Position numbers and translations under genes: made by a program | Source of the DNA: Euperipatoides rowelli | Taxonomy: Eukaryota; Onychophora; Udeonychophora; Euonychophora; Peripatopsidae | Length of the DNA: 10,324 bases | Direction: 5' to 3' (one strand) | Assembly (NCBI GenBank): GCA_003024985.2 | Contig: PXIH01S0065080.1 | The notes under the pieces: generated by a model | The model's input: only the letters and a program-made list of their open reading frames with translations | Databases searched by the model: none | What the model was told of the DNA's origin: nothing | Shown here: in pieces, positions 7,693 to 10,324 of the stretch | Numbering within the stretch: position 1 is the stretch's first letter | Layout of the letters: each line of letters opens with the position of its first letter

Positions 7693-8778
7693 TAACATCA
7701 CTGAATCTGGATAACTAATAAATGCTGCTTTGATTTGGCTATTAAACGTTATTAAAATCATAGTCTTAATAAAATATACAATTGAATTATAAACTCTTTA
7801 AAATCAAAGGTATTAATCCAATTACAAAAAGATATATTTAAATTCTTAAATTGTTCATATTATTGGTAATGTTCAATAAACTATGATAAATTGATTGGAA
7901 AGTTCTACTTGTTAATTGATACTGTTAGTCTATTCAGGTTAAAAGTTCAAAATTTCTTGATTATGAAAATTATTAATTGGCAAGATTTAAAACATTGATA
8001 GAAATGACAGACTAATATAAATTGAAGTAGCAAAGTTTAACCTTTATAAATCAGGTACACAGCTCCTAGGTATATTTCTTCTAGTGATGTCTCGGCATAC
8101 AATGTTGGGCACACTTCCTCAACTATGCTAACTTATTCTTTACTCAGCTATTCTGACTAATTTCAGTGAGTGGACATCTTGGAATTATATCAAAATCATT
8201 TTTAGTTAACTGGGTACAGGATTGTTCAGGCAGTGAAATAATTTAGAATTGACTAGTATGGATGAAAGTTATTCCAGTGGCATAGTGGCTACCCAGATCT
8301 GGCAAGGTGTTAAAAGCAACAGGTCAAAAGGAGCATATACCATGAACCAACTTTATGAAATTAACTTGTAAAAATCGAGCCGACAATTTTTCTGTGTCGG
8401 TCCTTAAATAGTATGGCTAAATTTACATAAACTGGTGGTTCTTAGGTTCTCTACATCTAGTTATTGGAGGTCAGTACTTGATAATCACATGACACTGTTT
8501 TGATTTATTTAGAATGCAGGAATTGAAAATAATTAATTGAATTAATTTGATTTTATAATTTAAAAATTTGTTATTATTTCAGCAATTCTTTGCTTCTTTC
8601 TTTTTTATAAAGGGTTTTTCTTCTTTAAAGTGGTTTATCAGTGCTTTTTTTAAATTGATTTATGTTTAGTTTTATCTAAAAATATTAGTTCAATACATAA
8701 AACTGGAACATTTTATCTTAAACATATAAATATTCTCAAGTTTGTACTATGTTTATAAAAAATATAAACCGTCCTACA
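7693..8778. other. A+T-rich stretch without recognised genes
   Basis: Nothing recognised on either strand apart from a small hairpin, CCGACA (8380-8385) paired with TGTCGG (8395-8400). It does not match the histone stem-loop or a terminator type I know. Confidence 0.6.
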
Positions 8779-8793
8779 ACGTCAAATTGACGT
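8779..8793. repeat. inverted CRE-half-site pair
   Basis: ACGTCAA-A-TTGACGT: 7-bp arms around one base. Each arm carries the TGACGT hexamer of CRE-type sites. It is a short palindrome that could be chance; it lies about 130 bp before the exon-like stretch at 8921. Confidence 0.6.
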
Positions 8794-8920
8794 AGCCAAA
8801 GGATAAAATCTTGCTGGATTTAAGCTAGAGGAAATTGCATATCTGCGATCCAGACGCTAGTCATAACTTCATTACGTTATTTTTTAGAAAACTAGTTAAC
8901 AAAAGTGTTTTTACTTAAAG

Positions 8921-9053
8921 TTTTGAAGAAAAAAAGTTGCTTTATTCGCATCAATATAAAATCCACAAAATTTTAAGAATTCTTGGGATTGAAGTTGAAA
9001 TCAATTTTAAGAAGGAAAAAAATGTGTTTATACCAACATTCCGGAAGGCTTTT
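8921..9053 (+). CDS. candidate internal exon, product unrecognised
   Basis: The stretch is preceded by GTTTTTACTTAAAG, a plausible acceptor ending at 8920, and followed by GTAAGT at 9054-9059, a perfect donor. In the frame starting at 8922 it reads 44 codons with no stop, a basic and hydrophobic peptide that includes KILRILGIEVEINF and NVFIPTFRKAF. I recognise no family. The frame has a stop (TAA) just before the acceptor and a TGA shortly after the donor at 9063-9065, so it can only be coding if spliced. In A+T-rich DNA, stop-free runs of this length are common by chance, and no homology supports it. It is offered because it joins in frame to the stretch at 9185-9232. Confidence 0.2.
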
Positions 9054-9184
9054 GTAAGTTTCTGACACGAGAATTGAGAACAAATTGTTAACTATTATTT
9101 CCAAAGTTTTTAATAATATTTCTTAAACATTCTTAGAGATTATATTTTTAATGCAAATAAAAACTGCTAACGGTTTATTTTCAG

Positions 9185-9232
9185 CCTACTTGTATTTGTT
9201 TTGCCTTTATAAAAACCACCGACTGCAAATAA
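9185..9232 (+). CDS. candidate terminal exon with stop codon
   Basis: It follows TTTATTTTCAG, a strong acceptor ending at 9184. If spliced from 9053, the 130-bp intron 9054-9184 (GTAAGT to TTTCAG) keeps phase zero, and 15 more codons follow (reading PTCICFAFIKTTDCK) before TAA at 9230-9232. The stop overlaps an AATAAA. No family is recognised. The whole arrangement could still be chance, because each element alone is common in such DNA. Confidence 0.18.
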   Translation, partial: PTCICFAFIKTTDCK

Positions 9233-9240
9233 AAAATAAA
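9228..9240 (+). terminator. overlapping AATAAA poly-A signals
   Basis: AATAAA occurs at 9228-9233 and 9235-9240, directly at the end of the candidate terminal exon. AATAAA is frequent in A+T-rich DNA, so the value lies only in its position. If used, the cleavage site would fall inside the tandem repeat that begins at 9241. Confidence 0.2.
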
Positions 9241-9376
9241 GCTTTGAATCACTGATCTACATTCTGATTGGTCAGTGAAGGAAACGATCCTTTAAAGCTT
9301 TGAATCACTGATCTACATTCTGATTGGTCTGTNTGAATCACTGATCTACATTCTGATTGGTCTGTGAAGGAAATGG
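9241..9376. repeat. CCAAT-box tandem repeat interrupted by an N
   Basis: The unit TGAATCACTGATCTACATTC, TGATTGGTC(A/T)GT, GAAGGAAA is present from 9245, 9301 and 9334. The first spacing is 56 bp including a CGATCCTTTAAAGCTT linker. The second is 33 bp and contains the N at 9333. Each copy has CTGATTGGTC (9264, 9320, 9353), which is the reverse of GACCAATCAG, a full-strength NF-Y/CCAAT-box sequence. The 32 bases before the N are identical to the 32 bases after it, so the third copy may be an assembly artefact and the true array may have two copies. A minus-strand open frame across it is a shadow of the repeat. Confidence 0.85.
9333..9333. other. N at a probable unmerged contig overlap
   Basis: Positions 9301-9332 and 9334-9365 are the same 32 bases, on either side of a single N. 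A join of two contigs whose overlapping ends were not collapsed would give exactly this. A genuine repeat copy with one unread base is the alternative. Confidence 0.6.
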
Positions 9377-9379
9377 CCC

Positions 9380-10290
9380 TATTTTGGTCTGACAACCAGT
9401 CAACCACTATTACAGAAATACGTGCAAGGTTTTTCTGGCAAAATATGTCATAAGCCGGTTTGATAATTTGATACATATTGACATAAAAGTCAAATTTTGA
9501 TGTATTTATGGACCGAATATAACAAATTAATTAAACAAGCATTTTTATACAAAATACACATAAATCAATGAAGTTGAAATAGGCATTGATAAACCACTTT
9601 ATTAATATTCTTTTTCAGATTCTTGTGATGTTGAGGGTGCAATCTTTTATTAAAATCTCATTGCTTTAAATTTTTCTTTAATGTTTAGGATTCAAGCTTA
9701 TTTAATGTATTTACGTTCAATGGTAGCACAAATCAAATTCACAATAATGTCATTTCCTTCTTAATGTATAATTTAAAACAAACATTTTTCCAGGTTTCAC
9801 AAAGCATTTCCTTTTATATCTGTAGAATTACTTGCCATTAGTTTTAGCACCTATACCCAATACTTGAGAACATTTATTATTTCATACTATAATTTACACT
9901 TGCCAATAATTTATGTAATACCGTACTCATTATTAATTTCTTTAAGGATGACCTTGAAATGTATACATATTTATGCAATAAAAATAATACCTCTACAAAC
10001 ATAATTGTTTATTTATTATATCTGTACAGTATTTTATATTTCCTATGATAATTTAATTGAAACTATTCATTAAAGTGACTGGCATTAATTCAGTAATAAT
10101 CACATTATTAATTTTTATAAATCATTTAATACATTCAAGTCCATCAATATTTTATTTTTTTATGTTCCATCATTATTTAACATTTTAATTTACTGTTTTA
10201 ATTTAGTAAATTATTTGGGTATTTATCTCTTCCAGATAATTTAAAATTATTTATTTATTTTTCTTAATGTTTTATACTACCTTCCAATCA
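9380..10290. other. A+T-rich stretch without recognised genes
   Basis: No gene, RNA or repeat family recognised on either strand. Composition becomes very A+T-rich after about 9900, with many ATTTATT-type runs. Confidence 0.6.
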
Positions 10291-10324
10291 TTAACCTTTG
10301 AGCGGGCGCGCACAAATTTTTAAC
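10291..10324. mobile_element. possible end of a TTAA-type (piggyBac-like) element, cut by window edge
   Basis: TTAA at 10291-10294 is followed by CCTTTGAGCGGGCGCGCAC. CCTTTG directly after TTAA resembles piggyBac-type ends, and the GC-rich run with GCGCGC contrasts sharply with the flanking A+T-rich DNA. The other end lies outside the window, so neither the terminal inverted repeat nor the target duplication can be confirmed. It shares only TTAACC(C)TT with the MITE at 430-530, so it would be a different family. Confidence 0.35.

Noticed and set aside
8378-8402. The CCGACA/TGTCGG hairpin as a histone-type 3' stem-loop or terminator.
   Set aside because: Sequence and loop length do not match the histone stem-loop, and no histone-like frame precedes it.
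8771-8920. Short protein-like readings just upstream of the exon-like stretch, as a decayed transposase.
   Set aside because: Pieces fall in different frames with stops between them and show no catalytic motif I could name.
9249-9476. Minus-strand 75-codon frame with repeated TDQSECRSVI.
   Set aside because: It runs through the CCAAT tandem repeat and an N that may be an assembly error; the repetition comes from the DNA repeat.

Overview
This window looks like non-coding nuclear DNA from an animal, probably an invertebrate. It is strongly A+T-rich (roughly 70% by eye), full of poly-A and poly-T runs and short degenerate repeats. It has no long open reading frame, no operon-like packing, and no rRNA or tRNA that I can recognise. 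Features that look like a TTAA-flanked piggyBac-type miniature transposon, motif-dense minisatellites and possible splice/poly-A signals all fit a metazoan genome. I cannot name the species. Four single N bases (439, 3911, 5026, 9333) mark ambiguous or joined positions in a draft assembly.

Layout. 1-430: AT-rich DNA with a short filamin-repeat-like peptide fragment (weak). 430-530: a compact piggyBac-like MITE with TTAA at both ends and an internal perfect hairpin. About 541-1380: old, diverged tandem duplications with a 250-310 bp spacing. 1380-2250: nothing recognised except one GC-rich palindrome. 2262-3400: the most remarkable part, a composite repeat block. It begins with a 69-bp minisatellite (2404-2830) and continues into a second, longer unit (2871-3400). 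Both share a core in which an ETS-like GGAAGT lies next to a YY1-like CCATCTT. The first family also carries a STAF/ZNF143-like site. The second carries AGGTCA nuclear-receptor half-sites and TGATGTCA CRE-like sites arranged in perfect palindromes, including a 56-bp palindrome without spacer.

3400-6970: AT-rich DNA with homopolymer tracts, a 75-bp tandem repeat (about 4614-4770) and a small hairpin. 6975-7057 and 7589-7692: two patches of degenerate RAGACC repeats about 530 bp apart, perhaps two parts of one interrupted element. 8921-9240: a weak candidate for the 3' end of a gene (an exon-like open stretch with GTAAGT, a TTTCAG acceptor, a stop codon and AATAAA). 9241-9376: a tandem repeat, each copy holding a CCAAT-box (NF-Y-type) site; it contains an N with identical 32-bp sequence on both sides, which is probably an unmerged assembly overlap. 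9380-10290: nothing recognised. 10291-10324: a GC-rich sequence starting at TTAA that may be the end of another piggyBac-like element cut by the window edge.

No set of genes acting together can be described. The longer reading frames in 2388-3271 are by-products of repeats, one family of which has a period divisible by three.
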